Source: Eubacterium ramulus
GTDB taxonomy: Bacteria > Bacillota > Clostridia > Lachnospirales > Lachnospiraceae
Assembly: GCF_003122485.1 (NCBI RefSeq)
Contig: NZ_JRFU01000029.1
Coordinates: forward strand, 1 to 33,591
Reading direction: 5' to 3'
Length of the DNA stretch: 33,591 nucleotides
Part shown: one piece after another, positions 7,776 through 15,293 of the stretch
How positions within the stretch are numbered: position 1 is the first letter of the stretch
Layout of the letters: the number at the start of each line of letters is the position of its first letter
Made by a program: the position numbers and the translations under genes
The notes under the pieces: generated by a model
Seen by the model: the letters and a program-made list of their open reading frames with translations, nothing else
Told to the model about the DNA's origin: nothing
Database searches by the model: none

Positions 7776-8014
7776 TGCTTGAGACCAAGGGAATGCTTCT
7801 GGATGATGCATACAGCGTATCAGCCGGTTATATAATGTCAGTGACCAGGAAGCAGCAAAGCTGATAGAGGATACAGATAAAAGGCGTATGACAAATTATA
7901 ACTTTTATACCGGGCAGAAGTGGGGGAAAGGCCAGCAATTACACGTTGTGTCTGAACAGTTCACAGCTTGGATATGGCAGATGTGAAGCGGTTATTATGG
8001 AGTGCGCGAAATAA
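7776..8014 (+). pseudogene. Remnant of a cytidylate kinase-like family protein
   Basis: Only the C-terminal part survives, in more than one frame. One frame reads RISRLYNVSDQEAAKLIEDT, DKRRMTNY and then FYTGQKWGK (to about 7932). A one-base shift gives ASNYTLCLNSSQLGYG and CEAVIMECAK before the stop at 8014. A second shift near 7817 would join a preceding LLDDAY. This resembles the C-terminus of cytidylate-kinase-like proteins common in Clostridia (NYYTGxKWG, YHLCLNSS). The 5' part is missing. Together with its neighbours it marks a decayed stretch between parA and the IME. Confidence 0.6.
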
Positions 8015-8146
8015 AAAATCCGGTTATAGTAAAATCCCATCTTTGGCAGTTGGAAAGAAAAAATGGCTGCATACCAAGCAAAATCAAGGTGTGCAAAAAA
8101 AATCTCAAATAATTAGCACTCACCTCTTGATCAAACAACTTTTTAG

Positions 8147-8689
8147 GCAATAGACTTTACTCTTTGGCTTGCAGAAGAGGACAATCTTGCGTTGCTGGCG
8201 GATGCCGTTGGCTTGGAGATAACCTTTGATGAAACTGAGTCCAGCGTTGGAGATTTTAATGTAGACATTTATGCAACTGAAACAGGAACGGACAGAAAAA
8301 CCATTATTGAAAATCAGCTTGAAGATACAGACCATGATCACCTTGGTAAATTGATTACATATGCCTCCGGCAAATCTGCAGATATTGTAATTTGGGTTGT
8401 CAAGAGAGCCAGAGAAGAACATCGCTCTGCAATTGAGTGGCTGAATAATCACACCGATGAGAATATTGCGCTCTTCTTGGTAGAAATCAAACTATACCAA
8501 ATAGGCAGTTCGGATATCGCCGTTAAATTTGAAGTGGTAGAAAAGCCTAATGACTGGACAAGAAAGCCAACAGAATCCTTATATCTTATTCGGCAAATTT
8601 TTAAAATAAGGATAAGTGGTCTGAACAGTTCGATTGGGCGATGGACGTTGCCCTGAAGATGAAAAATACCTTCAAGAAATACTTATAAA
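8147..8689 (+). pseudogene. Remnant of a DUF4268-type nuclease-like protein
   Basis: The frame opens after a stop at 8144-8146 without a start codon and reads DFTLWLAEEDNLALLADAVG, then ESSVGDFNVDIYATETG, IIENQLEDTDHDHLGKLITY and VEKPNDW. This matches the conserved core I associate with DUF4268 proteins, whose VDI...IIENQLE residues resemble a PD-(D/E)XK nuclease fold. Near 8600 the frame is lost. Another frame carries on as KDKWSEQFDWAMDVALKMKN to a stop at 8687-8689. The gene thus lacks about 15 N-terminal residues and has an internal frameshift or deletion. It is not expected to be functional. Confidence 0.7.
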
Positions 8690-8936
8690 TAATAATCGCA
8701 TTTAGGAATCACAGTTTTCTAGATGGCAATAAGAGAATAGCTACACGATGCTCTTATATTTTCTTGATCATTGTCATGGATACCTGATTCGAAAGACTGA
8801 TGGCGGAATAATGGATGCTATGATAGAATAAAGAAAACGATTTGATGTGCAAATCGGAATTTGTGGAGAGATTTCCTGAACTTTCCTTATTTTACAGGCT
8901 TTTCAGCCCATTAAATAGTGAAATGATATGTATTTT

Positions 8937-8983
8937 CCCTTATTTTTGCCCTTATGCGGAATCCGCAAGGGAAATAAGGGAAA
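8937..8983. other. Candidate IME left attachment site
   Basis: CCCTTATTTTTGCCCTTAT (8937-8955) and AAGGGAAATAAGGGAAA (8967-8983) lie just beyond the integrase stop codon. Close counterparts occur in the same order at 17089-17107 and 17143-17162. The two halves also fold into a long hairpin that would terminate integrase transcription. Confidence 0.55.
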
Positions 8984-8990
8984 TTTTTAG

Positions 8991-10286
8991 TTAAGCATTG
9001 CTCGCTACTTTATCAAGAAGTCTTGCGGAATCCCGTTTTGCTTTTCTTGTTGAGTGAGCGTAAATATTCATTGTGGTACTGACATCAGAGTGTCCTAACA
9101 GTTCCTGTACATCTTTCGGTGCAGCTCCATTGGAAAGCAGATTGCTGGTATAAGTGTGACGCAACTGGTGAAAATGGAAATCTTCAAATCCTTCCAGCTT
9201 CTTTGCCACTGATCTGCATACAATGCTGAGTGTACTCGGCAGTTCCAAAGAGCCATCTGGTCGCAGGCAGACAAAGGAGATTTCTTTGTAATCTGTCGGG
9301 ACTTCCTGTGTTCCGTCAAGATGATAGTATTCATAATATACCCTGTTTTTCACATGCACTTCTTTGTAGTAATTGCGGTGATATAATTCGCCATACTGCA
9401 TCCGGTTTTTGAGCTGTTCTTTTCTGGCAGCTTTCAGTATTTCAGTCAGCGTATCTCCAAAATCAACAATCCTTACTTTTTTCCGTTTCGTTGGTCCGAT
9501 AATATTTTTGTGTTTCATGCCGTCGTAGCGGATACTGCGTTTTATGGTCAGGCATTGTTCCTCAAGGTTAATGTCCTGCCATGTAAGACCACAGGTTTCC
9601 CCGATACGGAGCCCGGCATAATACGCAATTTGAATCGGAAGAATAGCAGGTGGATTTTTCTTTTCCAGATATTGGATAAGCCGTTCATAATCCTCATGTG
9701 AAATCGGCTGTGTACCTTCTTCCACTTCATCATCGGAAAAGAGGTCAACTTCCTCTGCCTGCTTTTTCAGCTTAATATACTGCATCGGATTGAAACTGAT
9801 TAACTGTTTTGGAAATACTGCAAAACGGAATGACTGCTGTAACACTGCGGAAAAAGAATGGATATAATCTTTGCTGTATCCCTTTTTTACTTTCCCGTCT
9901 GGAAACTCACCACCGAATGTAAGCAGATCAAGAAATGCCTGTAAATGTTCGGCAGTAACTGTTTTCAGTTTGCGGTCTGCAATCGGGTGTTTTTTGATAC
10001 ATCGGATTGCACCAAGATAATTTTCCACTGTACCGTTGCTGAGTGTCCCAGTTTTCAGTTCTTCTTCTGCCCACATATCCAGAAGTTCCCCTACGGTAAG
10101 ATTATCTGCCTTTGCAACAAACTTCTTATCTTCGTAGTCTTCCAGTGCCTTGCGGAGAAGCTTTTCCGTCTCACTTTTACTTTCGGTTCCGGCGTATTCT
10201 TTCTGAACCATTTTACCGCTTGCATCTTCTACATAGAAACGATAGTACCATTTTTTTCCTTTTTTTCTAACAGATCCTTTTGCCAT
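8991..10286 (-). CDS. int: Tyrosine integrase of the IME
   Basis: A site-specific recombinase of 431 residues that catalyses integration and, with the excisionase at 11252, excision. An N-terminal arm-binding domain (KWYYRFYVEDASG) is followed by a SAM-like core-binding domain and the catalytic domain. The catalytic residues are visible: Arg227 in AGLRIGE, His373 and Arg376 in HQLRHTY, His399 in LGHSD, and Tyr409 in NIYAHST. Lys in GPTKRKK, about 267, fits the beta-hairpin lysine. The start at 10286 is chosen over the ATG at 10316 because AAAGGAG lies ten bases before it. The stop codon is 8 bp from the left att-like sequence, as usual for such elements. Confidence 0.93.
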   Translation of the reverse strand: MAKGSVRKKGKKWYYRFYVEDASGKMVQKEYAGTESKSETEKLLRKALEDYEDKKFVAKADNLTVGELLDMWAEEELKTGTLSNGTVENYLGAIRCIKKHPIADRKLKTVTAEHLQAFLDLLTFGGEFPDGKVKKGYSKDYIHSFSAVLQQSFRFAVFPKQLISFNPMQYIKLKKQAEEVDLFSDDEVEEGTQPISHEDYERLIQYLEKKNPPAILPIQIAYYAGLRIGETCGLTWQDINLEEQCLTIKRSIRYDGMKHKNIIGPTKRKKVRIVDFGDTLTEILKAARKEQLKNRMQYGELYHRNYYKEVHVKNRVYYEYYHLDGTQEVPTDYKEISFVCLRPDGSLELPSTLSIVCRSVAKKLEGFEDFHFHQLRHTYTSNLLSNGAAPKDVQELLGHSDVSTTMNIYAHSTRKAKRDSARLLDKVASNA

Positions 10287-10351
10287 AATCGTATGTCTCC
10301 TTTCGATATCAGACAATCGGAACTGCTGAAATGCTTCTTGCGTGTAGGCAT

Positions 10352-10371
10352 CTTATGGACAAGTCCATAAG
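10352..10371. repeat. Perfect palindrome sharing the oriT stem motif
   Basis: CTTATGGACAAGTCCATAAG is a 9-bp perfect inverted repeat with a 2-base centre, between the integrase and Xre genes. Its GTCCATAAG arm is identical to the arm next to the nic site of the oriT at 11988-12025. It lacks the TGCGCCCT nic core. It may be a terminator-like or relaxase-binding relic. Confidence 0.45.
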
Positions 10372-10446
10372 CCAATTCGCCGCTCGTCAAATCTGTAAAC
10401 AGCTTGACTCGCTTGCGCTCATTGTATCATAACTCCGATTATCTTA

Positions 10447-11076
10447 CTATACCGATTCAGAATCGTCATACATAACTTCGGATAAAAGATTTGCAAGCCT
10501 TTGTTCTGCCGCTTCCGGTTTCTTTGAATAGAGCCTTACAACATCTGCCATATCATTAAATGCGTTGACAGTATGTGTGATCTCCCTGAGAAACATAATC
10601 TCATTATATTCATCTTTCGATTCAAATCCCATTACTTTGGCAATGTCCGCATCTTTGGTACTGCCTTTGTAATTTTTACAGGCGAACTGAAACGAATCCA
10701 GAAACAGTTCATATTGCTTTAACATTAACAGCAGTAAGTCTTTAGAAAAAGCGTCTTCTGTTTTATTGAGGTCAAGAGGAAACTGTTTGAGAATGTCGCC
10801 CATCGCATCACGAATCTGCAATTCTTTCTTATCCGTAATATCAGTTTCATATTCATCGGTTTCCCCTTTGAGCCATTCAATCGATACATGAAGTGCTTCC
10901 GAAAGACCTTCCAGTACCATCTTTTTGGTATTGTCAATCGAACCATTCTCATAACGCAGGATTGTGGAAGCGGTAACTCCCATCTTCTCTGCGACATAAG
11001 GCTGTGTCAGATTTAATTCCAGACGGCGCTGTTTTGCCCTGCTGCCAATCAGCTTGCGTAGTTCTTTATCTTTCAT
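10447..11076 (-). CDS. Xre-family transcriptional regulator
   Basis: A 209-residue protein with an N-terminal helix-turn-helix of the lambda-repressor type at about residues 7-62 (RAKQRRLELNLTQPYVAEKM, then STILRYENG). The C-terminal helical domain is unassigned. The start at 11076 is preferred over an upstream in-frame ATG because AAGGAGG lies just before it. It is divergent from the excisionase gene. The intergenic region carries two TTGCA...TGCAA palindromes, one over its own -35 and one just downstream of the xis promoter. It is therefore probably the repressor that controls both itself and element excision/mobilization. Confidence 0.88.
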   Translation of the reverse strand: MKDKELRKLIGSRAKQRRLELNLTQPYVAEKMGVTASTILRYENGSIDNTKKMVLEGLSEALHVSIEWLKGETDEYETDITDKKELQIRDAMGDILKQFPLDLNKTEDAFSKDLLLLMLKQYELFLDSFQFACKNYKGSTKDADIAKVMGFESKDEYNEIMFLREITHTVNAFNDMADVVRLYSKKPEAAEQRLANLLSEVMYDDSESV

Positions 11077-11107
11077 GCTGATGTGCCTCCTTTTTCGGTA
11101 TGTCATT

Positions 11108-11143
11108 ACTATACCACGCAACAAAATATATTGCAATATGCAA
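11108..11143 (-). promoter_or_regulatory. Promoter and operator of the Xre regulator
   Basis: On the minus strand TTGCAA (11131-11136) and TATAGT (11108-11113) are 17 bp apart. The palindrome TTGCAATATGCAA (11131-11143) covers the -35, which fits autorepression. Confidence 0.65.
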
Positions 11144-11174
11144 TTTTAAGAAAAGCAGAAAAATTTCATAATGC

Positions 11175-11234
11175 TTGACAAAGCAATATAAACACGCTAT
11201 ACTGACAGCACAAATGAAATTGCATAATGCAATT
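11175..11234 (+). promoter_or_regulatory. Promoter and operator of the excisionase gene
   Basis: TTGACA (11175-11180) and TATACT (11198-11203) are 17 bp apart, a near-consensus promoter. The perfect 17-bp palindrome AATTGCATAATGCAATT (11218-11234) lies just after the expected start point, and AAAGGAGGTGG follows before the ATG. Confidence 0.8.
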
Positions 11235-11251
11235 CGAAAGGAGGTGGTCAT

Positions 11252-11482
11252 ATGACGCAAAGAAAGATTGCCTTATCTATTGAGGAAGCTGCTGATTATA
11301 CGGGAATTGGCAGGAACACCCTGCGAAAGTTGGTAGAGTGGAAGAAACTTCCGGTATTGAAGGTTGGGAGAAAAGTCCTGATCAAAACGGATATGCTGGA
11401 ACTTTTTATGGAAGCCAACGAGGGCAGGGACTTGAGGGATAAGGGAAATGTGAAAGCAGTCACAAGAAACGGTTCAACTTAA
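11252..11482 (+). CDS. xis: Excisionase (Xis), helix-turn-helix type
   Basis: A small 76-residue DNA-binding protein of the excisionase/MerR-like family. The motif SIEEAADYTGIGRNTLRKLV at residues 9-28 is the winged helix-turn-helix, and KVGRKVLIKTDMLELFM follows as the wing and last helix. Proteins of this type bend attachment-site DNA and direct the integrase toward excision. It is divergent from the Xre regulator, with a strong promoter and an ideal ribosome site (AAAGGAGGTGG). Confidence 0.88.
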   Translation: MTQRKIALSIEEAADYTGIGRNTLRKLVEWKKLPVLKVGRKVLIKTDMLELFMEANEGRDLRDKGNVKAVTRNGST

Positions 11483-11626
11483 AAAAGCGGTTCCCGAAGA
11501 AACCGCCAAAGGTTCTATCAGACCGGAGTCATGATATACCTACACGCAAGCAGATTATACCATGTACTTCGTCTGACAGACAACAGGAAACTTATGTTTG
11601 GAAAAAAAGAAAGGACGATGATATTT

Positions 11627-11941
11627 ATGGCAAGATCAACAAAGAGTTATGAGGAGCGTATGCTCCAGTTGGAAAAGAAAGAACAGGAAAGCCTTGAGAA
11701 AGCAAAACAGTATGCAGCACAGAAACGGGAACTGAAGAAACGTCAGAAAGATGTGGAAACCAAAAAACGGACACACAGGCTCTGCCAGATTGGCGGTGCA
11801 GTGGAATCGGTACTGGGTTCTGCGATTGAGGAAGATGATATCCCAAAGCTGATCGGCTTCTTAAAAAGGCAGGAAGCAAATGGGAAATTCTTCTCAAAGG
11901 CAATGCAGAAAGAGCCAGTTGCAAATACGGAGGAAGTGTAA
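11627..11941 (+). CDS. DUF3847-like mobilization-associated protein
   Basis: A 104-residue basic protein. The first half is a coiled coil rich in Glu/Lys/Gln (about residues 5-48). A conserved segment follows: RLCQIGGAVESVLGSAI, then DDIPKLIGFLKRQEANG. I recognise this as DUF3847, which sits upstream of MobA/MobL relaxases in gut Firmicutes elements. It may be the small relaxosome accessory protein, but that is inference. The start is ambiguous: ATG 11618 and ATG 11627 are in frame. The latter has AAAGGA at a normal distance and gives the usual MARSTKSYEE beginning. The oriT follows within 30 bp of its stop. Confidence 0.78.
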   Translation: MARSTKSYEERMLQLEKKEQESLEKAKQYAAQKRELKKRQKDVETKKRTHRLCQIGGAVESVLGSAIEEDDIPKLIGFLKRQEANGKFFSKAMQKEPVANTEEV

Positions 11942-11966
11942 TGCCGGAGGGAGTGGAGTTTCCATT

Positions 11967-12046
11967 CCCTTCATTGCTTTTTTATGAAGGGCGCACTTAT
12001 GGACAACCAGAGGTCGTCCGTATAAGTTTGCCACAGGTGGCAACCG
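11967..12046 (-). other. oriT: oriT with RSF1010-type nic site
   Basis: On the minus strand TAAGTGCGCCCT (11999 to 11988) is identical to the nic region I recall for RSF1010/R1162, cut between G and C (11992/11991). Immediately 5' of it on that strand is an inverted repeat, ACTTATACGGAC and GTCCATAAGT. Flanking hairpins are CCCTTCAT/ATGAAGGG (about 11967-11991) and TTGCCAC/GTGGCAA (12028-12043). The MobA/MobL gene starts 270 bp away. Confidence 0.85.
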
Positions 12047-12269
12047 GTCTGCGCTTACGCTTGCCGGGCTCGTTCCGTCGGCGGGGCTTTCAGCCAGACC
12101 TGCTCATGCCGCAGGAGGCACTCTTCGCCAGAGGGGCACATTCCATGCAGGCTGTTATGCACAGGGCACTCTTACGCAGAGGGTGCTCCGGCAGATACCA
12201 TTTTCTTTTAGGAAAAACGTTACCTGCCGGAAATCAAAGCCGGATACGGCAGAATGGGGGAAACGGAGC

Positions 12270-13991
12270 ATGGCGATTTTTCATTATACAGTAAAGATTG
12301 TTGGACGCAGCAAAGGAAAATCCATCATATCGGCGTCTGCTTATCTCAATGGCGATGTGATGAAAAATGAAGAAACAGGCAGGATCAGCTACTATACTTC
12401 AAAAAAAGAAGTCGTTTATACCAGCCTGCTGATGTGTGAAAATGCACCACAGGAATGGCAGAATGTACCTGCTGAAAATATCAGACGGTTCCAGAAATCT
12501 GTCCGATATAAAAGGGCAGATAACCAAAATGCTGCACTGGAAAAATTCAAACTTACTTTTCAGAAGCAGCGTTTATGGAATGAAGTCTTGAGGATAGAAA
12601 AAAGTTCAGATGCACAACTCGGCAGGTCATTTGAGTTCTCACTTCCGAAAGAATGGAGCCGACAGGAACAGATTGATTATACAACTGAATATATTCAAAA
12701 GACCTTTGTAGATAAGGGAATGTGTGCGGATTGGAGTATCCACGATAAAGGAGATGGTAATCCCCATGTGCATTTATTGGTGACGTTGCGACCATTCAAT
12801 TCAGACCACTCATGGGGTAACAAAGAAATCAAGGATTGGGAGTTTGTCAGAGATGAAAATGGAAATATTGTGGTGGATGAATCCCATCCGGACTGGTGGC
12901 AGGATAAAAAGAACCCTGACCGTCATGGAATCCGAATCCCCGTACTTGATGAAAATGGAGTCCAGAAAGTCGGGACAAGGAACCGCAAACAGTGGAAACG
13001 TGTATTAACCGATGCTACCGGGTGGAACAATCCGAAAAATTGTGAGCTATGGCGGAGCGAATGGGCAAACGTCTGTAATGCACATTTGAAAACGGAAAAT
13101 CACATTGACCATCGTTCTTATGCAAGGCAGGGAAAATTAGAGATACCGACGATCCATGAGGGCGCAGATGCCAGAAAAATTGACGAGAAATTTCAAAACG
13201 GACAGACATCCTCTACTTCATGGAAAGTAGAGGAAAACCAGATCATAAAAAGACAAAATGCACTGCTGGATAAAATACAGATTTCTTTTGGAAAAGTATC
13301 CAGTGCATTAACACAATGGAAGGAGCGATTGCGTGACATTAGAAGAAAGCCGGGAAGTCATTCCCATGATGGAGACAATGATAAACCAGATCGAGGAACA
13401 GCAGAATCTTATGGCAGAGATGGTACAGGAATTGCAGGAACGGGACAGGCAGCTCCTGTCTTTTCAGGAGCAGAACCAGAGTTTAAAAAGCTTAAACAGC
13501 GAATTATCCAGGCTGCTAAATCTTTTGCCAGATACAGAAGAACTGCTCTCACAGATCGAGCAACAGAAAACCAGAATCGAACAGTTGGAAAACGAGAATC
13601 AGCAATGGCAGGAATTAACGCAGAAGCTGAACAACGAGAACAGCTTATTGCAGAAACAGAACAGCGAATTGCTGACCTTAAACAGCAGATAGAGAAAGCG
13701 AGGGAGATCGATGAGCGAATGCAGAAACTTAGAGAACGTCGGGCAGGTGGAAGAACTTCTGCTGATGACCGAACAGATGCAGGACGAACTGGATCAGAAA
13801 GACCAGACAATCCAGGAACTAAACAGGCAGCTAAGCGAATCGCTGACCTTGAACGAGAAATTGAACAGCGAAAACAGAGCCGAGAATATCGAAGCATTGC
13901 GGACAAGATTAAGGCAAACAGAGGAACGATTGACCAGCGAGACAGACAGCAGGAAAAGAGCCGACGCAGAAGCCGTGGCATGGAAATTTAA
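12270..13991 (+). CDS. mobA: MobA/MobL-family relaxase
   Basis: A 573-residue MOBQ-type relaxase that nicks oriT and pilots the strand into a recipient. The N-terminal relaxase domain has a candidate catalytic Tyr25 in SASAYLNGD and the metal-binding HUH signature HDKGDGNPHVH (His158, His166, His168). The C-terminal 250 residues are charged, coiled-coil-like and arginine-rich, ending RRRSRGMEI. The start at 12270 is chosen because MAIFHYTVKIVGRSKGKS is the family's normal N-terminus; an upstream frame extension from 12183 lies between oriT and the gene. From about 13333 to the stop, a second frame (+1) is also open and carries two genes with their own ribosome sites. Confidence 0.93.
   Translation: MAIFHYTVKIVGRSKGKSIISASAYLNGDVMKNEETGRISYYTSKKEVVYTSLLMCENAPQEWQNVPAENIRRFQKSVRYKRADNQNAALEKFKLTFQKQRLWNEVLRIEKSSDAQLGRSFEFSLPKEWSRQEQIDYTTEYIQKTFVDKGMCADWSIHDKGDGNPHVHLLVTLRPFNSDHSWGNKEIKDWEFVRDENGNIVVDESHPDWWQDKKNPDRHGIRIPVLDENGVQKVGTRNRKQWKRVLTDATGWNNPKNCELWRSEWANVCNAHLKTENHIDHRSYARQGKLEIPTIHEGADARKIDEKFQNGQTSSTSWKVEENQIIKRQNALLDKIQISFGKVSSALTQWKERLRDIRRKPGSHSHDGDNDKPDRGTAESYGRDGTGIAGTGQAAPVFSGAEPEFKKLKQRIIQAAKSFARYRRTALTDRATENQNRTVGKRESAMAGINAEAEQREQLIAETEQRIADLKQQIEKAREIDERMQKLRERRAGGRTSADDRTDAGRTGSERPDNPGTKQAAKRIADLEREIEQRKQSREYRSIADKIKANRGTIDQRDRQQEKSRRRSRGMEI
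13333..13692 (+). CDS. Coiled-coil protein nested out of frame inside mobA
   Basis: A 119-residue Gln/Glu-rich protein predicted to be almost entirely coiled coil (EEQQNLMAEMVQELQERDRQ, then repeated SLKSLNSELSRLL and IEQLENENQQW heptads). It starts at GTG with AAGGAG eight bases before it. It lies wholly within the relaxase gene in the +1 frame and ends at TAG, 18 bp before the next ATG in the same frame. It could be a separate accessory protein or the first part of the DUF6040 protein if the TAG is read through or arose recently. Whether it is translated cannot be told from sequence alone. Confidence 0.6.
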   Translation: MTLEESREVIPMMETMINQIEEQQNLMAEMVQELQERDRQLLSFQEQNQSLKSLNSELSRLLNLLPDTEELLSQIEQQKTRIEQLENENQQWQELTQKLNNENSLLQKQNSELLTLNSR

Positions 13992-14679
13992 GTATGAAAA
14001 AGCAGAGCAGGAAAAACTTTATGCACAGACACACCAAAAGACGGTAGAGGTAGCTGTTGAGAAAAAAGTGCCTTATGAGAAATGTGAAAAATGTGACCGT
14101 ACTGCTTACCGGAAAGCAAAAGAAAAATGCGATAGCCGTAAAAGCCAGTTAGAAAAGAAATATAAAAATATGACGATTGGTTATGAAAGTATCTTGTTTC
14201 TACTGGCATGGTACAGCATAACAACAACACTGTTTACTGCGATTCTTTCGCCGGTTTTCCTTAACGACTGTATCGTCTTTTTCGGTGCGTTAGGAAAAGG
14301 AATGGGAAGTTTATTTCGGGAGTTTGTGACAGGTGCAGACTCTTTCGGACAGTTAAGCAGTGGAATACCTAACAGTATTCTTTCCGGGATTGTGTACTGG
14401 CTGATTGCCGGTACTGTCATGGCAATTTTATTCGTAATAACCGGGTGGCTGATAATCGGGATTGGTTATCAGGTAGGAAAAATCTACCGGAAATATTGTT
14501 GGGATATCATCAGTATCGTGGTAGCGATAACGAGTACAGCTGTTGTAATTTACTTTGGAGAATGGATTAAAAACGCTAATCCGATAAATCTTATTGTATT
14601 GCTATTACTGTCGCATATTATTTATATTGGAATCAGATGTTATGTGAAAGACTGGATGGAAGAACGAGGATATTATTAA
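13711..14679 (+). CDS. DUF6040-like coiled-coil membrane protein
   Basis: A 322-residue protein. Residues about 8-110 form a Glu/Gln-rich coiled coil. A conserved VPYEKCEKCDRTAYRKAKEK segment with two Cys pairs follows at about 120-140. Three to four transmembrane helices occupy about 155-315. I recognise the DUF6040 family found downstream of MobA/MobL relaxases; its role is unknown, perhaps membrane anchoring of the relaxosome. The ATG at 13711 has GAGGGAG before it. The first 281 bp overlap the relaxase 3' end in another frame. The upstream coiled-coil gene is in the same frame, separated only by one TAG and 18 bp. Confidence 0.8.
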   Translation: MSECRNLENVGQVEELLLMTEQMQDELDQKDQTIQELNRQLSESLTLNEKLNSENRAENIEALRTRLRQTEERLTSETDSRKRADAEAVAWKFKYEKAEQEKLYAQTHQKTVEVAVEKKVPYEKCEKCDRTAYRKAKEKCDSRKSQLEKKYKNMTIGYESILFLLAWYSITTTLFTAILSPVFLNDCIVFFGALGKGMGSLFREFVTGADSFGQLSSGIPNSILSGIVYWLIAGTVMAILFVITGWLIIGIGYQVGKIYRKYCWDIISIVVAITSTAVVIYFGEWIKNANPINLIVLLLLSHIIYIGIRCYVKDWMEERGYY

Positions 14680-14682
14680 AAG

Positions 14683-14714
14683 AGGACAGGGAAATTTCAT
14701 AATCTTCCTGTCCT
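14683..14714 (+). terminator. Hairpin after the mobilization genes
   Basis: AGGACAGG pairs with CCTGTCCT around a 16-base loop, 4 bp after the stop codon. There is no clear T-run, so termination may be weak. Confidence 0.45.
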
Positions 14715-14765
14715 TAGTAAGGGACTATTGATTGTTTATATAAAGAAAAAGTATATAAATAAATC

Positions 14766-14820
14766 TTGACAATTAGTACGAACTCGGACTATAATACAAA
14801 AGTCCGGATTCGTACTAATT
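14766..14820 (+). promoter_or_regulatory. marR-MATE promoter inside a 50-bp palindromic operator
   Basis: TTGACA (14766-14771) and TATAAT (14790-14795) are 18 bp apart. AATTAGTACGAACTCGGACT (14771-14790) and its inverted partner at 14801-14820 match at 18 of 20 positions, centred on the -10. The repeat covers the spacer and the start point, as expected for a MarR autorepression site. Confidence 0.85.
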
Positions 14821-14834
14821 TAAGGAGGAAAAAG

Positions 14835-15293
14835 ATGAGAAAAGATAATAATATGATAATACAGTTGCAACGATATTATGCTTTATGGAAAGAATGTACA
14901 GCAATGTATGAGGAATGGTCAAAGGATCAGGGACTGTCTTCAAATGGAGTTTTTGCTTTGTATTCATTTTATGAAAGTAATGGAAGATGCACGCAGAAAA
15001 TGATAAGTGAAAAATGGAATATACCTAAGCAAACGGTAAATACGATACTAAAAGATTTTCAGAAAAAAGGATACATCAATATGGTATCTGATGATTCAGA
15101 CAAGAGAAATAAGCTGATATGCCTCACAGAATCAGGAATGGAATATACGAAAGATATCATAGAAAAACTGCACTCAAAAGAAATATATGTAATCGAAAAA
15201 ATGGGATTAGAGAATATAGAAAGTCTTAATGATAATACAGAGCTGTTTATCAGACTTTTCAAGGAAGGAGATTGTAAGAAAAATGAATCATAA
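14835..15293 (+). CDS. MarR-family regulator
   Basis: A 153-residue winged-helix repressor. The helix-turn-helix is at about residues 50-75 (QKMISEKWNIPKQTVNTILK), and the wing shows the family hallmark DDSDKRNKLICLTESG at about 88-103. It probably represses itself and the MATE pump by binding the palindrome that overlays the promoter, with release by a drug or metabolite ligand. An upstream in-frame start at 14766 is rejected because it falls in the promoter; ATG 14835 has AAGGAGG. Its 3' end overlaps the MATE start by 11 bp, so the two are translationally coupled. Its base composition is AT-richer than the mobilization genes, suggesting separately acquired cargo. Confidence 0.9.
   Translation: MRKDNNMIIQLQRYYALWKECTAMYEEWSKDQGLSSNGVFALYSFYESNGRCTQKMISEKWNIPKQTVNTILKDFQKKGYINMVSDDSDKRNKLICLTESGMEYTKDIIEKLHSKEIYVIEKMGLENIESLNDNTELFIRLFKEGDCKKNES

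Noticed and set aside
8690-8936. Possible gene between the DUF4268 remnant and the IME
   Set aside because: All frames are short and interrupted; nothing recognisable is seen.
11941-12294. A 117-codon frame between the DUF3847 gene and the relaxase
   Set aside because: It runs through the oriT hairpins and nic site, has no ribosome site and no recognisable protein features; non-coding oriT DNA is the better reading.
13409-13981. A 190-codon minus-strand frame opposite the relaxase C-terminus
   Set aside because: Ser/Arg/Leu-rich antisense shadow of an Arg/Glu-rich coding region; no start signals.
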